A DNA stretch of 64,000 bases from an uncultured Mucilaginibacter sp. (GCF_913773635.1 NZ_CAJYGQ010000012.1:62001-126000); one strand, 5' to 3'; counted from the stretch's first letter, positions 17,305-27,073 are shown. A program made the numbers and translations. Notes: generated by a model not told the origin, from the sequence alone.

Positions 17305-17403
17305 TTTTTAGTTCATGGTTCATAGATGATGATAGTTAGTAGTAAGAATTATCAACTAACAGAAGCCAATATGAATTATGATATATCACCTATGAATTAC
17401 CAG
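17305..17403. repeat. Trp spacer repeat (trpD-trpF)
   Basis: The gap has GTTCATGGTTCATAG, GATGATAGTT and ATCAACTAACAG segments that recur in the trpB-trpA spacer (19208-19301). A common dispersed repeat seems to occupy both. It also creates a false N-terminal extension of trpF reading from 17326. Confidence 0.55.
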
Positions 17404-18024
17404 ATGAAAATAAAGGTATGTGGCATGAAGGTGCCTTGCAACATAAAAGCTATTGCTGGTTTAGAACCCGATTACATGGGATTTATTTTCTTTGATAAAT
17501 CACCACGATATGTGGGTGGTTTGCCTGCTGGTGAATTATTCACTTTACCTGCATCTATTATTAAAACAGGTGTTTTTGTGAATGAAGATGTAGACACCGT
17601 TAAACAACTTATAAACCAATACCAGCTTGCTGCCGTACAATTGCACGGCAATGAGAGCCCGGAATACTGTGTTGAATTGAGAAAACAGGTAACCGTACTT
17701 AAGGCCTTTGGTGTAGATGAAACTTTCGATTTTGATAGGTTGACAGACTACGCTAATAAAGTAGACTACTTTTTATTTGACACCAAAACGGCGGCACATG
17801 GCGGCTCGGGGCTGGTATTTGATTGGCGTGTGCTGGAAAGATATAAGTTAGATGTGCCGTTCTTCCTTTCGGGCGGATTGAGTGCTGACAACCTACCTGA
17901 GGTAAAACAAATTAAACACCCGACGTTTTACGGTGTTGACTTAAACAGCCGCTTTGAAGTGGAGCCGGGAGTGAAAGACGAGGACAAATTACGCACTACT
18001 TTTACATTATTGAGAACAAACTAA
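17404..18024 (+). CDS. trpF: Phosphoribosylanthranilate isomerase
   Basis: Amadori rearrangement of phosphoribosylanthranilate to CdRP, third step of tryptophan synthesis. A (βα)8 barrel of 206 residues, with the catalytic Cys in the N-terminal KVCGM motif (Cys6), the catalytic Asp in the [12 protein letters not shown] phosphate loop region (about 128-139) and a second phosphate-binding LSGGL motif (about 158-162). The start at 17404 places KIKVCG at the very N-terminus, as in relatives. It ends one base before trpB. Its product needs TrpC (indole-glycerol-phosphate synthase), which is not in this window. Confidence 0.93.
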   Translation: MKIKVCGMKVPCNIKAIAGLEPDYMGFIFFDKSPRYVGGLPAGELFTLPASIIKTGVFVNEDVDTVKQLINQYQLAAVQLHGNESPEYCVELRKQVTVLKAFGVDETFDFDRLTDYANKVDYFLFDTKTAAHGGSGLVFDWRVLERYKLDVPFFLSGGLSADNLPEVKQIKHPTFYGVDLNSRFEVEPGVKDEDKLRTTFTLLRTN

Positions 18025-18025
18025 A

Positions 18026-19207
18026 ATGAAATATACGGTTAACGAACAAGGTTACTATGGCGATTTTGGTGGTGCTTACATCCCCGAAATGCTGTACCCG
18101 AACGTAGAGGAGCTACGCCAACAGTACCAAAACATTATTACCGACGAAAGCTTTAAGGCCGAGTTTGAATCGTTGTTAAAAGATTACGTAGGCCGCCCAT
18201 CGCCTTTGTACCATGCCAGGCGCCTGTCCGAAAAGTATGGTGCAAACATTTTCCTTAAGCGTGAGGATTTGAACCATACCGGCTCACATAAAATTAATAA
18301 CGCTATTGGGCAAATACTTTTAGCGCAGCGTTTGGGCAAGAAGCGCATTATTGCCGAAACCGGTGCCGGTCAGCATGGTGTGGCTACAGCCACCGTTTGT
18401 GCCCTCATGGGTATTGAATGCGTAGTTTACATGGGCGAAATTGACATGGAGCGCCAGGCACCAAACGTAGCACGTATGAAAATGCTGGGAGCGAAGGTGG
18501 TGCCGGCTACATCGGGGAGCAAAACCTTAAAAGATGCCACCAACGAGGCCATGCGCGACTGGATCAACAACCCGGTTGATACGCATTACATCATAGGTTC
18601 GGTAGTGGGGCCATACCCTTACCCGGAGATGGTGGCCAGATTTCAATCCATTATATCGTTAGAAGCTAAAAAACAACTGCTTGAGCATACCGGCAGCGAG
18701 TTGCCGCAGTACGTGCTGGCCTGTGTGGGTGGCGGCAGTAATGCAATGGGTATGTTCTACCATTTTTTGGAAGATGAGCAGGTAAAACTAATAGCTATTG
18801 AAGCCGCCGGAAAAGGGGTAAACAGTGGTCATTCAGCTGCAACCTCGGTTTTAGGTAAAGAGGGAATACTGCATGGCAGCCGCACCATTTTAATGCAAAC
18901 CGAAGATGGGCAGGTTGTAGAACCATACTCTATCTCAGCCGGTTTGGACTATCCGGGAATAGGTCCGCAACATGCGCATCTGCATAAAATCAAACGTGCA
19001 GAATATGTGAACATTACCGATGATGAAGCTTTGCAAGCAGGCTTATTGTTATCGCAACTGGAGGGTATTATACCGGCCATTGAATCGGCACATGCATTCG
19101 CCCAGCTTGAAAAAATGAAGTTTGAGAAAACGGACAACGTGGTTGTCTGCTTGTCAGGTCGTGGCGATAAGGATTTGAGCACTTATATTAAACACTTTGG
19201 ATTTTAA
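18026..19207 (+). CDS. trpB: Tryptophan synthase β chain
   Basis: PLP enzyme that joins indole to serine to give L-tryptophan, working as an α2β2 complex with TrpA. The 393-residue protein carries the PLP lysine in HTGSHKINN (Lys89), the catalytic Glu in AETGAGQHG, the phosphate-binding GGGSNAMG loop and a C-terminal SGRGDKDL. It is standard TrpB1 (the partner-dependent form) in length and motifs. It starts one base after the trpF stop; trpA follows after a repeat-filled 94-base gap. Confidence 0.96.
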   Translation: MKYTVNEQGYYGDFGGAYIPEMLYPNVEELRQQYQNIITDESFKAEFESLLKDYVGRPSPLYHARRLSEKYGANIFLKREDLNHTGSHKINNAIGQILLAQRLGKKRIIAETGAGQHGVATATVCALMGIECVVYMGEIDMERQAPNVARMKMLGAKVVPATSGSKTLKDATNEAMRDWINNPVDTHYIIGSVVGPYPYPEMVARFQSIISLEAKKQLLEHTGSELPQYVLACVGGGSNAMGMFYHFLEDEQVKLIAIEAAGKGVNSGHSAATSVLGKEGILHGSRTILMQTEDGQVVEPYSISAGLDYPGIGPQHAHLHKIKRAEYVNITDDEALQAGLLLSQLEGIIPAIESAHAFAQLEKMKFEKTDNVVVCLSGRGDKDLSTYIKHFGF

Positions 19208-19301
19208 CATTGGTTCATGGTTCATAGTTGATAGTTCATGTTAAAAAATACAGAACTAATCTTTACTATGAACTATCAACCATCAACTATGAACTAACAG
19301 A
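19208..19301. repeat. Trp spacer repeat (trpB-trpA)
   Basis: Inverted arms: GTTGATAGTTCAT (19227-19239) pairs perfectly with ATGAACTATCAAC (19268-19280), and further TTCATAG/CTATGAA units flank them. It shares segments with the trpD-trpF spacer, pointing to one dispersed hairpin-repeat family. It ends immediately before the trpA ATG. Confidence 0.65.
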
Positions 19302-20072
19302 ATGAACCGATTAAACAGCATGTTCAACCAAAAGAAGAACAACTTGCTATCAGTATATTTTACCGCCGGGTACCCTGACTTAAACGCTACTGTTGATGTA
19401 GCCGAGGCTTTAGAAAAAGCCGGGGTTGATTTTTTGGAAATAGGCTTTCCCTATTCCGATCCGGTTGCCGATGGACCAACTATTCAAAACAGTTCGCAGC
19501 AGGCGCTTGATAACGGTATGACGTTGAACGTTTTGTTTGAGCAACTGGCCGAGTTGCGGAAGCGTGTAAGCATTCCTGTTTTACTAATGGGCTACGCTAA
19601 CCCTATGGTGCAATACGGTGTTGAGCGTTTTTGTGCCAAAGCAGCCGAAGTAGGAGTAGATGGCGTAATTGTACCCGACCTGCCAATGTATGAATACGAA
19701 ACCTTGTATAAAGAATGCTTTGCCAAACACGGCCTCAGCAATATTTTCCTGGTAACACCGCAAACCGCCGAAGATCGCATACGCAAGATAGATGGCCTGA
19801 GTAATAGCTTTATTTATCTGCTATCATCAGCGTCAATTACAGGCGGTAGCTTGACCCTTTCAGATGTTACGGAAACGTATTTCAAACGCATTAAGGACAT
19901 GGAATTAACTAACCCGGTGGTTATCGGTTTCGGCATCAGCAATAAGGCTGCATTTGATAAAGCTACCGCATATGCCAACGGTGCAATTGTTGGTAGTGCG
20001 TTTGTGAAGTTCCAGGCTGAGGAAGGGTATTTAGAGCGTATTCCGGAGTTTGTAAAGAGTATCAGAAATTAA
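19302..20072 (+). CDS. trpA: Tryptophan synthase α chain
   Basis: Cleaves indole-glycerol phosphate to indole and glyceraldehyde-3-phosphate; indole is channelled to TrpB. A 256-residue (βα)8 barrel with the catalytic Glu46 and Asp57 in LEIGFPYSDPVADGP and the phosphate-binding GFGIS near residue 208. Length is a little short of the E. coli protein (268) but both ends look complete. It is the last trp gene in the cluster. Confidence 0.95.
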   Translation: MNRLNSMFNQKKNNLLSVYFTAGYPDLNATVDVAEALEKAGVDFLEIGFPYSDPVADGPTIQNSSQQALDNGMTLNVLFEQLAELRKRVSIPVLLMGYANPMVQYGVERFCAKAAEVGVDGVIVPDLPMYEYETLYKECFAKHGLSNIFLVTPQTAEDRIRKIDGLSNSFIYLLSSASITGGSLTLSDVTETYFKRIKDMELTNPVVIGFGISNKAAFDKATAYANGAIVGSAFVKFQAEEGYLERIPEFVKSIRN

Positions 20073-20104
20073 CCGCAAGGCCGTCCTGATCCCCCTTTAA
20101 ATTA

Positions 20105-20190
20105 TTTTATGTTATTTCGACGTTGGAAGAAATCTTTTCGAGGCGATCAGTTGGTCGGGTCAAAAAGATTTCTCATTCTTTGAGATGATT
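20105..20190. repeat. Dispersed hairpin repeat downstream of trpA
   Basis: AGAAATCTTTT (20128-20138) and AAAAGATTTCT (20163-20173) are perfect 11-base inverted arms inside a block starting TTATTTCGACG. This resembles the ATTTCGACG...AAGATTTCTC repeats I remember from Bacteroidota intergenic regions. No clear rho-independent terminator for the trp operon is seen, so this stem may serve. Confidence 0.5.
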
Positions 20191-20230
20191 GGTGGTGGAG
20201 ATAAGGATATGACGCTTTAGGTACCTACGG

Positions 20231-20851
20231 CTACAAATAAGCCTCCAAATCACCCTTACCCTCACGTATAACCTCAAACTCACCCGACGTAACATCTACT
20301 ACGGTTGAAGCTACGTTGCCGCCATATCCTCCGTCAATTACAATGTCAACTAAATCCTGATATTTCTCATGTATCAGTTCCGGATCGGTTGAGTACTCTA
20401 TAATATCATCATCATCTTTAATGGAGGTTGACAATATTGGGTTGCCTAACTGGTGTACAATTTCGCGGGCTATAACGTTATCAGGCACACGTATACCCAC
20501 AGTTTTCTTTTTAGAACTAAGTAGTTTTGGTACTAAGCCGCTGGCATTTAATATAAAAGTGAACGGACCAGGCAGCGCCTTTTTCAATACCCTGAAAATG
20601 CTGTTATCTATTGGCTTGCTATAATCAGCCAGGTTGCTTAAATCGTAGCATACAAATGAAAAATTAGCCTTTTCAGGCTTTATGTTTCTAAGTTTGGCCA
20701 CAGCCTCAATAGCCCGGTGGTTAGTTATATCGCACCCTAAGCCGTACACGGTATCGGTAGGGTAAATAATCAAACCACCTCGGCGCAAAACCTGCACCAC
20801 CTGTTCAATAGCCTTAGGATTTGGGTTTTCGGGATATATTTTAAGTAGCAT
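20231..20851 (-). CDS. yciO: YciO-like protein of the Sua5/YrdC/TsaC superfamily
   Basis: A single-domain YrdC-fold protein of 206 residues. It lacks the C-terminal Sua5 domain. The block IIYPTDTVYGLGC (about 32-44), then LRNIKPEKANFSFVC (about 54-68), PGPFTFIL and GIRVPDN match YciO better than TsaC. YrdC/TsaC proteins make threonylcarbamoyl-AMP for the t6A tRNA modification; YciO paralogues have weak activity and an unclear role. I therefore assign the family, not the t6A function. It is monocistronic and divergent from the PAS sensor gene. Confidence 0.75.
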   Translation of the reverse strand: MLLKIYPENPNPKAIEQVVQVLRRGGLIIYPTDTVYGLGCDITNHRAIEAVAKLRNIKPEKANFSFVCYDLSNLADYSKPIDNSIFRVLKKALPGPFTFILNASGLVPKLLSSKKKTVGIRVPDNVIAREIVHQLGNPILSTSIKDDDDIIEYSTDPELIHEKYQDLVDIVIDGGYGGNVASTVVDVTSGEFEVIREGKGDLEAYL

Positions 20852-21066
20852 AAATATGAAGCAAATATAGCGTTAAATGGTTTTAGCAATGTTTCCCAAC
20901 AGCGTTTACAAATATTAACCTTTAGTAATAATATTGCATTTAAGTCAATAACATTTAGCTGTTATAGTTAAAAAACATATTACTTTTTGTACCCCAAATT
21001 AGAATAATATACATTAGTACCGTAACGCAACTCTGCCTTTTTGCGTATTAAGCTTGTAACCGTGCA

Positions 21067-23412
21067 ATGAGGGTAGGAGAGGTAAAAATTTCACTGATAT
21101 ATCTGTTGACTTGTTGCTTGTGGATAACCGCAAGCGATAAGGTACTCTTTTTATTCAGAAGCCAGCTTAATGCTGCTGATATGCTTATCGTAAGCAGCTT
21201 AAAAGGTGTTTTCTTCGTTTTTATCACGACCTTATTGTTGTGGTATCTCATAAAATTAAATAATAAAAGGCTTTTAGATGACGAACGTCAATATCGCTCT
21301 ATGTATGAGGGAAGCCCGCTGGCTAAGTGGATATATGACCCTGTTACCTTAAAGTTTATCTCCGTTAACGATACCGCAATTGCCCAATACGGTTACTCGC
21401 GCGATGAGTTTTTAAACATGAGCATATTGGATATGCGCCCCGATGAGGATAAACAGCGTGTAATTGATTCCATAAGTCAGGTGTCAGATCAACTTAAACC
21501 TTCAGGTATCTGGCGTCATTTAAAGCGTGATGGAAGTGAAGTTTCTGTAGCTATTAGCTCTCAGCAAATAGCATTTAATAAAAAGCGCCACATTATGGTC
21601 ACGGCGCAGGATGTTACACAAAAGCTTGCATATGAACAGGAGCTTAAGCGTTTAAATGACGAATTGCGTGAGGAAAAAAACAAGTTAAGTGAAACTCAGC
21701 AAATTGCAAGAGTTGGCGGTTGGGAGTTTTATCTTGAAAATAAACAGCTCATTTGGTCGGAGGAGATGTACAGTATAGCCGGCATCGAGCCATATACTAC
21801 CGAAAATCCTTATGATTTGTATGTGCAGCAGATATACCCCGAAGACAGGGCCGATATGCTTGATGCACTAAACCTTTTAATTACCACCGGTAAAAAGTTT
21901 GATGTAATTCACCGTATACATTTGTTAACCGGTGAAACACGATATATAAGGCAAATTGCAAAATTGGTGCATTCGGCTGATGGAAAACCACTTAAATTGC
22001 TAGGTTCGGCGCAGGATATAACCGAGCTTAAACAATTGGAGCATGAGCGCAATAAGTATATGCTTAACCTCGAAGATACACTTAACAGTATTAACGAGGG
22101 TTTTTACACGCTCGATCATAATTTAATATTTACCAAGGTAAACAGGAAATTTGAAATAGAAACTGGCCTTTCAAGCCGTGAGGTTATTGGCAAGGGATTG
22201 ACTGATGTGTTTCCGGGTATTGAAGGCAGAATTACTTATAAACAATATACTAAATCCATCAAAGAGAATATTCCGGTACGTTTTGAGGCGTATTGGAAGC
22301 ACTTTAAAAAATGGCATTACGTTGATGCTTATCCAACTGTTGATGGTATTGCCGTTTACTTTGTTGATATAACCGATAAAAAGCTGAAAGACATGCAGCT
22401 AGAAGGTGCAATTTCAAGGTATGAAACTGTAGCTAAGGCAACACGTGATGTTATCTACGATTATGATATAAAAAATGATTATCTATCGTTTTATACCGAC
22501 GTTAGTGAACTGTTAAATTGTGACCCCGGAGAGATCGGCAGATCTATTAAATGGTGGCGATCACACATTCATCCCGACGACCGAGAAAACGTAATCAGGA
22601 GTCAGCAGGAAGTGTTGAACCGTGGCGAAACCAACTGGGACTGTGAATACCGCATTAAGTGTGCCGGACACAGGGATTACATATGGGTATTTTCACAGGG
22701 ATATTGTTTGTATAACTCATCGGGCGTTGCAACCCGCATAGTTGGCGCGGTAAAAGATATTGATGCTTTAAAGAGAGCTAACGAAGAGAACAAGCGCCTG
22801 GCTGAGATCATCACCAAAATAAATAACATGGTTATTGTTATGGATACTGATCATAGCATAACCTGGGCTAACCGTGCGTTTGAAGAGTATTCGGGGTATA
22901 CGCTTGACGAGTTAAAGGGTGTTTATCCGGGTGATATTTTGGGAGGGGATAAATTTGCTCCGGGTACAATTGAAGAAATTAGGCGCCGTAAAGAAACCCT
23001 GGAAACGTTCAGCATTGATATTCAACATTTCTTGAAAGACGGTTCGTCGCCTTGGGTAAATGTAGAATACAAGCCAATATTTAATGATAAGGGTTTACAC
23101 ACCGGATACATGGCCGTGCACCAGAATATAACCGACCGGCGTAAGCGCGAGGAAAAGATAAACCATCAAAATAAGGTGCTACAGCACATATCATGGCTTA
23201 GTTCACATGAAATTCGCAGACCCGTTGCCTCTATTTTAGGGCTTGCCTATGTGGCACGTGGTTCAAAAAGTATGGAGGAAAAGGAACAGGTAATAGAAAT
23301 GATTAATACCTGCGCCGAGGAACTTGATGGTATAGTTCACCACATAAATGATCGCATTAGCAATGAACTGTACGCAGGCGATGATTCAATAGCCTACGAG
23401 CCAATAAGTTAA
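21067..23412 (+). CDS. Membrane-anchored multi-PAS sensor with orphan HisKA H-box
   Basis: A 781-residue protein with two N-terminal membrane helices (about 8-27 and 40-62), then about five PAS/PAC units (about 75-185, 210-320, 330-440, 455-570, 580-700; each ending in a typical VxDIT-like strand) and a C-terminal helical segment that holds a histidine-kinase H-box, SSHEIRRPVASILGL (about 720-734). The protein stops some 45 residues later with no N, G1 or G2 boxes, so the ATP-binding domain is absent. It may dimerise with, or be phosphorylated by, another kinase; that is inference. No response regulator is adjacent. rpoN is convergent, 6 bases away. Confidence 0.8.
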   Translation: MRVGEVKISLIYLLTCCLWITASDKVLFLFRSQLNAADMLIVSSLKGVFFVFITTLLLWYLIKLNNKRLLDDERQYRSMYEGSPLAKWIYDPVTLKFISVNDTAIAQYGYSRDEFLNMSILDMRPDEDKQRVIDSISQVSDQLKPSGIWRHLKRDGSEVSVAISSQQIAFNKKRHIMVTAQDVTQKLAYEQELKRLNDELREEKNKLSETQQIARVGGWEFYLENKQLIWSEEMYSIAGIEPYTTENPYDLYVQQIYPEDRADMLDALNLLITTGKKFDVIHRIHLLTGETRYIRQIAKLVHSADGKPLKLLGSAQDITELKQLEHERNKYMLNLEDTLNSINEGFYTLDHNLIFTKVNRKFEIETGLSSREVIGKGLTDVFPGIEGRITYKQYTKSIKENIPVRFEAYWKHFKKWHYVDAYPTVDGIAVYFVDITDKKLKDMQLEGAISRYETVAKATRDVIYDYDIKNDYLSFYTDVSELLNCDPGEIGRSIKWWRSHIHPDDRENVIRSQQEVLNRGETNWDCEYRIKCAGHRDYIWVFSQGYCLYNSSGVATRIVGAVKDIDALKRANEENKRLAEIITKINNMVIVMDTDHSITWANRAFEEYSGYTLDELKGVYPGDILGGDKFAPGTIEEIRRRKETLETFSIDIQHFLKDGSSPWVNVEYKPIFNDKGLHTGYMAVHQNITDRRKREEKINHQNKVLQHISWLSSHEIRRPVASILGLAYVARGSKSMEEKEQVIEMINTCAEELDGIVHHINDRISNELYAGDDSIAYEPIS

Positions 23413-23418
23413 TCGAAT

Positions 23419-24894
23419 TTATAGTTCTTTACGTAGCCTTGCAACCGGAATATTCATTTGCTCGCGATATTTAGCTACGGTACGGCGTGCAATGTTATAG
23501 CCGCGTTCTTTCAATATCTCGGTTAGTTTTTCATCAGCAAGCGGATGCCTTTTGTCTTCGCCACCAATGCATTCTTCCAAAATTTTCTTAACCTCTTTGT
23601 TTGAAACCTCCTCACCGCTCTCGGTTTGTATAGCTTCAGAGAAGAAAGACTTTAAAAGAAAAGTTCCATGCTCAGTTTGTACATACTTAGAGTTGGCTAC
23701 CCTTGATACAGTTGAGATATCCATACCAATACGATCGGCAATATCTTTAAGAATCATTGGGCGAAGGTTACGCTCATCACCCGTTAAAAAGAATTCATAC
23801 TGATATTGCATAATGGCATTCATGGTTTTAAGCAGCGTTTGCTGGCGTTGCTTAATGGCATCAATAAACCACTTGGCCGAGTCAAGCTTTTGTTTAACGA
23901 ACTGTACCGCTTCTTTCAGTTTTTTATCGCGTTGTGAAGCTTTATCATAATGCTCAAACATTTCTTGGTAAGAGCGACTTACCCGCAACTCAGGCGCATT
24001 TTTCGCATTCAGAGTCAGTATAAGCGTTCCGTCGTTGTTGGCGATATGGAAATCAGGGATTACCTGGTGCTGCTTTGTATTAACCTCGTTAGTATCGCCC
24101 GGTTTAGGGTTAAGCTTTAAAATTTCATTAACCACGCCACGCAGCTCAACCGAATTCATGTTTAATGACTTCTCAAGCTTATCGTAATGTTTGCGGGTAA
24201 ACTCTTCCAAATAGTTTTCAACTACCAAAATTGCCTTTTTTACAATTGGGTCGTTGGGATCTTTACGGCGAAGTTGTATAAGTAAACACTCTTGTAAACT
24301 GCGCGCACCAACACCCGGAGGATCAAAGGTTTGAATGAGCTTCAGCATTTCTTCAACTTCTTCGTCTTCCGCCATCACATTTTGTGAAAATGCCAGATCA
24401 TCAGTCAACGACATTATGGGGCGACGCAGGTAGCCGTCATCATCTAAACTTCCTATTATTTGTTGACCAATACGAAAGTCCTTATCATCCAAAGGCACAA
24501 GATCTAGCTGTGCCTGCAGGTTTTCAAAAAACGAGCTTTGAATTGCTATAGGCATTTCCTTACGGTCTTCTTCATCATCACCATTTTGGTCATAACGCGA
24601 GCCGTAATCGTTCACACTGTCATCCTGAAGATAATCATCTATGTTAAACTCATCGTATTCAGAATTTTCATCGTTAGAAGAGTAATCATCATCGTCAGGA
24701 TCACGGTCGGGGTATTGCTCCTCCGGCTCGTTCATGTTGGTTAAACTCAGATCTTCAAGCGCAGGGTTTTCTTCAAGTTCTTCTTTAATACGGGTATCTA
24801 ATGATACGGTAGGAACCTGCAACAGCTTAATAAATTGAATTTGCTGAGGCGAGAGCTTTTGTAAAAGTTTTTGTTGAAGATTCTGTTTTAACAT
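23419..24894 (-). CDS. rpoN: RNA polymerase sigma-54 factor
   Basis: Alternative sigma factor that needs an AAA+ activator and reads -24/-12 promoters. The 491-residue protein has the Gln/Leu-rich N-terminal activator-interacting domain (LKQNLQQKLLQKLSPQQIQF, about 2-21), a long acidic linker (about 50-110, rich in Asp/Glu), the core-binding region, the helix-turn-helix and the RpoN box ARRTVAKYRE near the C-terminus. The ATG at 24894 starts the conserved domain; a frame extension to 24939 is not needed. No enhancer-binding activator gene is in the window. Confidence 0.95.
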   Translation of the reverse strand: MLKQNLQQKLLQKLSPQQIQFIKLLQVPTVSLDTRIKEELEENPALEDLSLTNMNEPEEQYPDRDPDDDDYSSNDENSEYDEFNIDDYLQDDSVNDYGSRYDQNGDDEEDRKEMPIAIQSSFFENLQAQLDLVPLDDKDFRIGQQIIGSLDDDGYLRRPIMSLTDDLAFSQNVMAEDEEVEEMLKLIQTFDPPGVGARSLQECLLIQLRRKDPNDPIVKKAILVVENYLEEFTRKHYDKLEKSLNMNSVELRGVVNEILKLNPKPGDTNEVNTKQHQVIPDFHIANNDGTLILTLNAKNAPELRVSRSYQEMFEHYDKASQRDKKLKEAVQFVKQKLDSAKWFIDAIKQRQQTLLKTMNAIMQYQYEFFLTGDERNLRPMILKDIADRIGMDISTVSRVANSKYVQTEHGTFLLKSFFSEAIQTESGEEVSNKEVKKILEECIGGEDKRHPLADEKLTEILKERGYNIARRTVAKYREQMNIPVARLRKEL

Positions 24895-25057
24895 ATAAAT
24901 AGGCAGCGCCAAAAATACATCAAAGGCGCTATTAAACAAAAAGTAAAGTTGATGATTATTGGTTAATGCTAATTGGCCGCTTTTGTTTTAAACAATAAAA
25001 AATTTTGATGTGAATGCATTACTCGTAAATTAGCTATGTAAACCAATACTTTCCGCT

Positions 25058-25447
25058 ATGTCATTTATTAAAGAATTTAAAGAATTTGCCGTAAAGGGCA
25101 ATGTGCTGGATTTGGCCGTTGCTGTTGTTATAGGTGGTGCATTTGGTAAAATTGTAAGCTCACTGGTTGAGGATATAATTACCCCGGCAATACTTACACC
25201 CGCACTTAAAGCAGCCAATTTATCAAACCTTAGCCAGCTGGTAATACCGGGAACAGCAATAAAATATGGCAACTTTCTATCGCAAATAATATCATTTATA
25301 ATAGTAGCTTTTGCCCTCTTCTTGTTTATAAAGGCTATTAACCAGTTTAAAAAGAAAGAAGCGGCAGCGCCAACCGTTGCTCCGGCACCTACCAAAGAAG
25401 AAGTATTACTTACTGAAATACGTGATTTGCTTGCCCGTAAGGTTTAA
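25058..25447 (+). CDS. mscL: Large-conductance mechanosensitive channel MscL
   Basis: Osmotic safety valve in the inner membrane. The 129-residue protein has the amphipathic N-terminal helix FIKEFKEFAVKGN, the pore-lining first membrane helix LDLAVAVVIGGAFGKIVSSLVED (positions about 18-40 in shorter form), a second helix (about 68-90) and a C-terminal helical bundle. Length and motif order are typical. It overlaps the convergent chaN-like gene by four bases at the stop codons. Confidence 0.96.
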   Translation: MSFIKEFKEFAVKGNVLDLAVAVVIGGAFGKIVSSLVEDIITPAILTPALKAANLSNLSQLVIPGTAIKYGNFLSQIISFIIVAFALFLFIKAINQFKKKEAAAPTVAPAPTKEEVLLTEIRDLLARKV

Positions 25448-26310
25448 AAGCTTTTAGACAAATTTCCGTTCGTCAAAATTATATAGTTGTTGCTTTTGCT
25501 GTAGCTGTTCCAATTTATATTATTGTAATCGGCTACGGCATAGGCAGCGATATTAATAATGCGTGCTTTAGGTGCGTACTTTTTTAATTGTGCAGCGGCG
25601 CCCAGTTGATCCTCACTGTGAAAGCCGCCATTGATATGCATAATTTTGCTGCGAGGATTTACTTTTAAATGCTTGGCTATGCTCCAGGCCATGGTTGCAT
25701 CCCAAAGGTTTTGCGATTGATATATTTTCATGCCGCCCATGCTGGCATGTCCACCCATTGTTTTAACAAATTTATTATAGTATGCGCCAGCTGCCGTGTC
25801 GATAGGTAGGGGCGGGAGCCATTCTTTTGCTTTACTATCTAATTCATGAAGACTACCCAAGCCTAAACGCGTAACCCTGTTAGTATACTTGGACGGCGCG
25901 TTTGCTGCAATCACTGGCAATTGATGTTGTTTAGCCAGTTCAACCAACGGCTTGTAATCTTTATAGTTGCTCCACGCCCTGGCATCAGTGAGCAAATTCT
26001 TTTCTCTTATCAGGTTATTTAAATATTCGTTCACTACCGGTTGGGTGTCGGTTTCAAACATCTCTAATGATAGTGCCGCATTTTGTGGGTATTTCTTAAC
26101 CAGCATGTCAAATATTGCCAGTTCAATTGTATGGCCCAGTGAGTCGTTGTGTTCCTCACCATAAAATAAAACATCAGCCTTGTTCATTTCGGCAACAACC
26201 TCGTCCAGTGTTGCCGTTTTTTGCGTATTGGTGTTGTATATTTTATAATTAACTTGCGCCACTCCAATAAACGGAAGTAAGTATAACAACAGAATAGAAG
26301 CAATTTTCAT
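25444..26310 (-). CDS. ChaN-like haem/iron-related periplasmic protein
   Basis: A 288-residue exported protein with a Sec signal (about 1-18) and the ChaN/DUF399 fold markers: VLFYGEEHNDSLGH (about 49-62, the erythromycin-esterase-like GEEH motif), ALSLEMFETDTQPVV (about 79-93) and a late MHINGGFHSEDQLG (about 240-253) with the paired histidine. In Campylobacter, ChaN binds haem and is linked with iron uptake; the role here is by family. There is no lipobox. It is monocistronic, tail-to-tail with mscL. Confidence 0.78.
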   Translation of the reverse strand: MKIASILLLYLLPFIGVAQVNYKIYNTNTQKTATLDEVVAEMNKADVLFYGEEHNDSLGHTIELAIFDMLVKKYPQNAALSLEMFETDTQPVVNEYLNNLIREKNLLTDARAWSNYKDYKPLVELAKQHQLPVIAANAPSKYTNRVTRLGLGSLHELDSKAKEWLPPLPIDTAAGAYYNKFVKTMGGHASMGGMKIYQSQNLWDATMAWSIAKHLKVNPRSKIMHINGGFHSEDQLGAAAQLKKYAPKARIINIAAYAVADYNNINWNSYSKSNNYIILTNGNLSKSF

Positions 26311-26362
26311 AAGTTGAGCTTTAGTGTGTTACTATGTGCAAACGTAAATAGTAATAATTATA

Positions 26363-26393
26363 TTTGAAAACTTAAATAAAAAGCCTAAATTTG
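26363..26393 (+). promoter_or_regulatory. Promoter of rpmH
   Basis: TTTG (26363-26366), 19-base spacer, TAAATTTG (26386-26393): a perfect Bacteroidota consensus promoter, 52 bases before the rpmH ATG. It likely serves the rpmH-rnpA-yidD-tsaB row. Confidence 0.85.
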
Positions 26394-26445
26394 CACTCCC
26401 GTTTTTTAGTTTATATAATAACGAAATACAAAGAATATAACAATC

Positions 26446-26604
26446 ATGAAAAGAACGTTTCAGCCGTCTCAACGTAAAAGAAGAAACAAACACGGTTTCC
26501 GTGAGCGCATGGCAACTGCTAACGGCAGAAGAGTATTAGCTGCAAGAAGAGCTAAAGGAAGAAAAAGATTATCAGTTTCTGACGAGCGTCGTCATAAAGC
26601 ATAA
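26446..26604 (+). CDS. rpmH: 50S ribosomal protein L34
   Basis: A 52-residue, highly basic protein of the large ribosomal subunit. It begins [20 protein letters not shown] and continues with [22 protein letters not shown], the conserved L34 sequence, then a Bacteroidota-type tail [10 protein letters not shown]. The neighbour order rpmH-rnpA-yidD is widely conserved near dnaA-distant or oriC regions in many bacteria; no dnaA is visible here. Confidence 0.97.
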   Translation: MKRTFQPSQRKRRNKHGFRERMATANGRRVLAARRAKGRKRLSVSDERRHKA

Positions 26605-26680
26605 TATAGGTTGCTTGCCCTGTAATACCGGGAGTGGTGCCGTATTGAATTAATATTTTTCGGTTAACCATTTAAGCAAT

Positions 26681-27073
26681 ATGTACACTTTTAAAAAGGA
26701 AGAGCGGCTATGTAATAAAAGGCTTTTAGATAAGCTTTTTCATGGCGGCTCTTCCTTTTTGTGTTATCCATTTCGTGTTTCGTGGATAGCTGCGCCTCAG
26801 CCCCAAATTTATCCGGTGCAGGTGGTTTTTGCTGTAGCGAAGAAACGGTACCGCAGAGCGGTAGATCGTAACCTGATCAAACGCCGTACACGTGAAACTT
26901 ACCGCTTACATAAGGATGCGTTACTTTACGGGCCTCTGCTGCAAAACAATAAACAAATACTGCTTTCTATAAATTACATAGGCAAAGAAATTAACGATTT
27001 TGCTTTTATGGATAAGCGTATGGTGAAACTTATGGTACAACTTTGCCAGCAAGCAGATGTTGCAGCTATTTAA
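26681..27073 (+). CDS. rnpA: Ribonuclease P protein component
   Basis: Protein cofactor of RNase P, which trims the 5' leader of tRNA precursors. A 130-residue basic protein with the N-terminal [16 protein letters not shown] and the RNR motif [14 protein letters not shown] (about 64-77), the RNA-binding hallmark. It starts 76 bases after rpmH and overlaps yidD by 17 bases, so it is part of the standard cluster. Confidence 0.95.
   Translation: MYTFKKEERLCNKRLLDKLFHGGSSFLCYPFRVSWIAAPQPQIYPVQVVFAVAKKRYRRAVDRNLIKRRTRETYRLHKDALLYGPLLQNNKQILLSINYIGKEINDFAFMDKRMVKLMVQLCQQADVAAI

Noticed and set aside
17326..17403. N-terminal extension of trpF
   Set aside because: Encoded by the dispersed spacer repeat; the conserved KIKVCGM start is at 17404.
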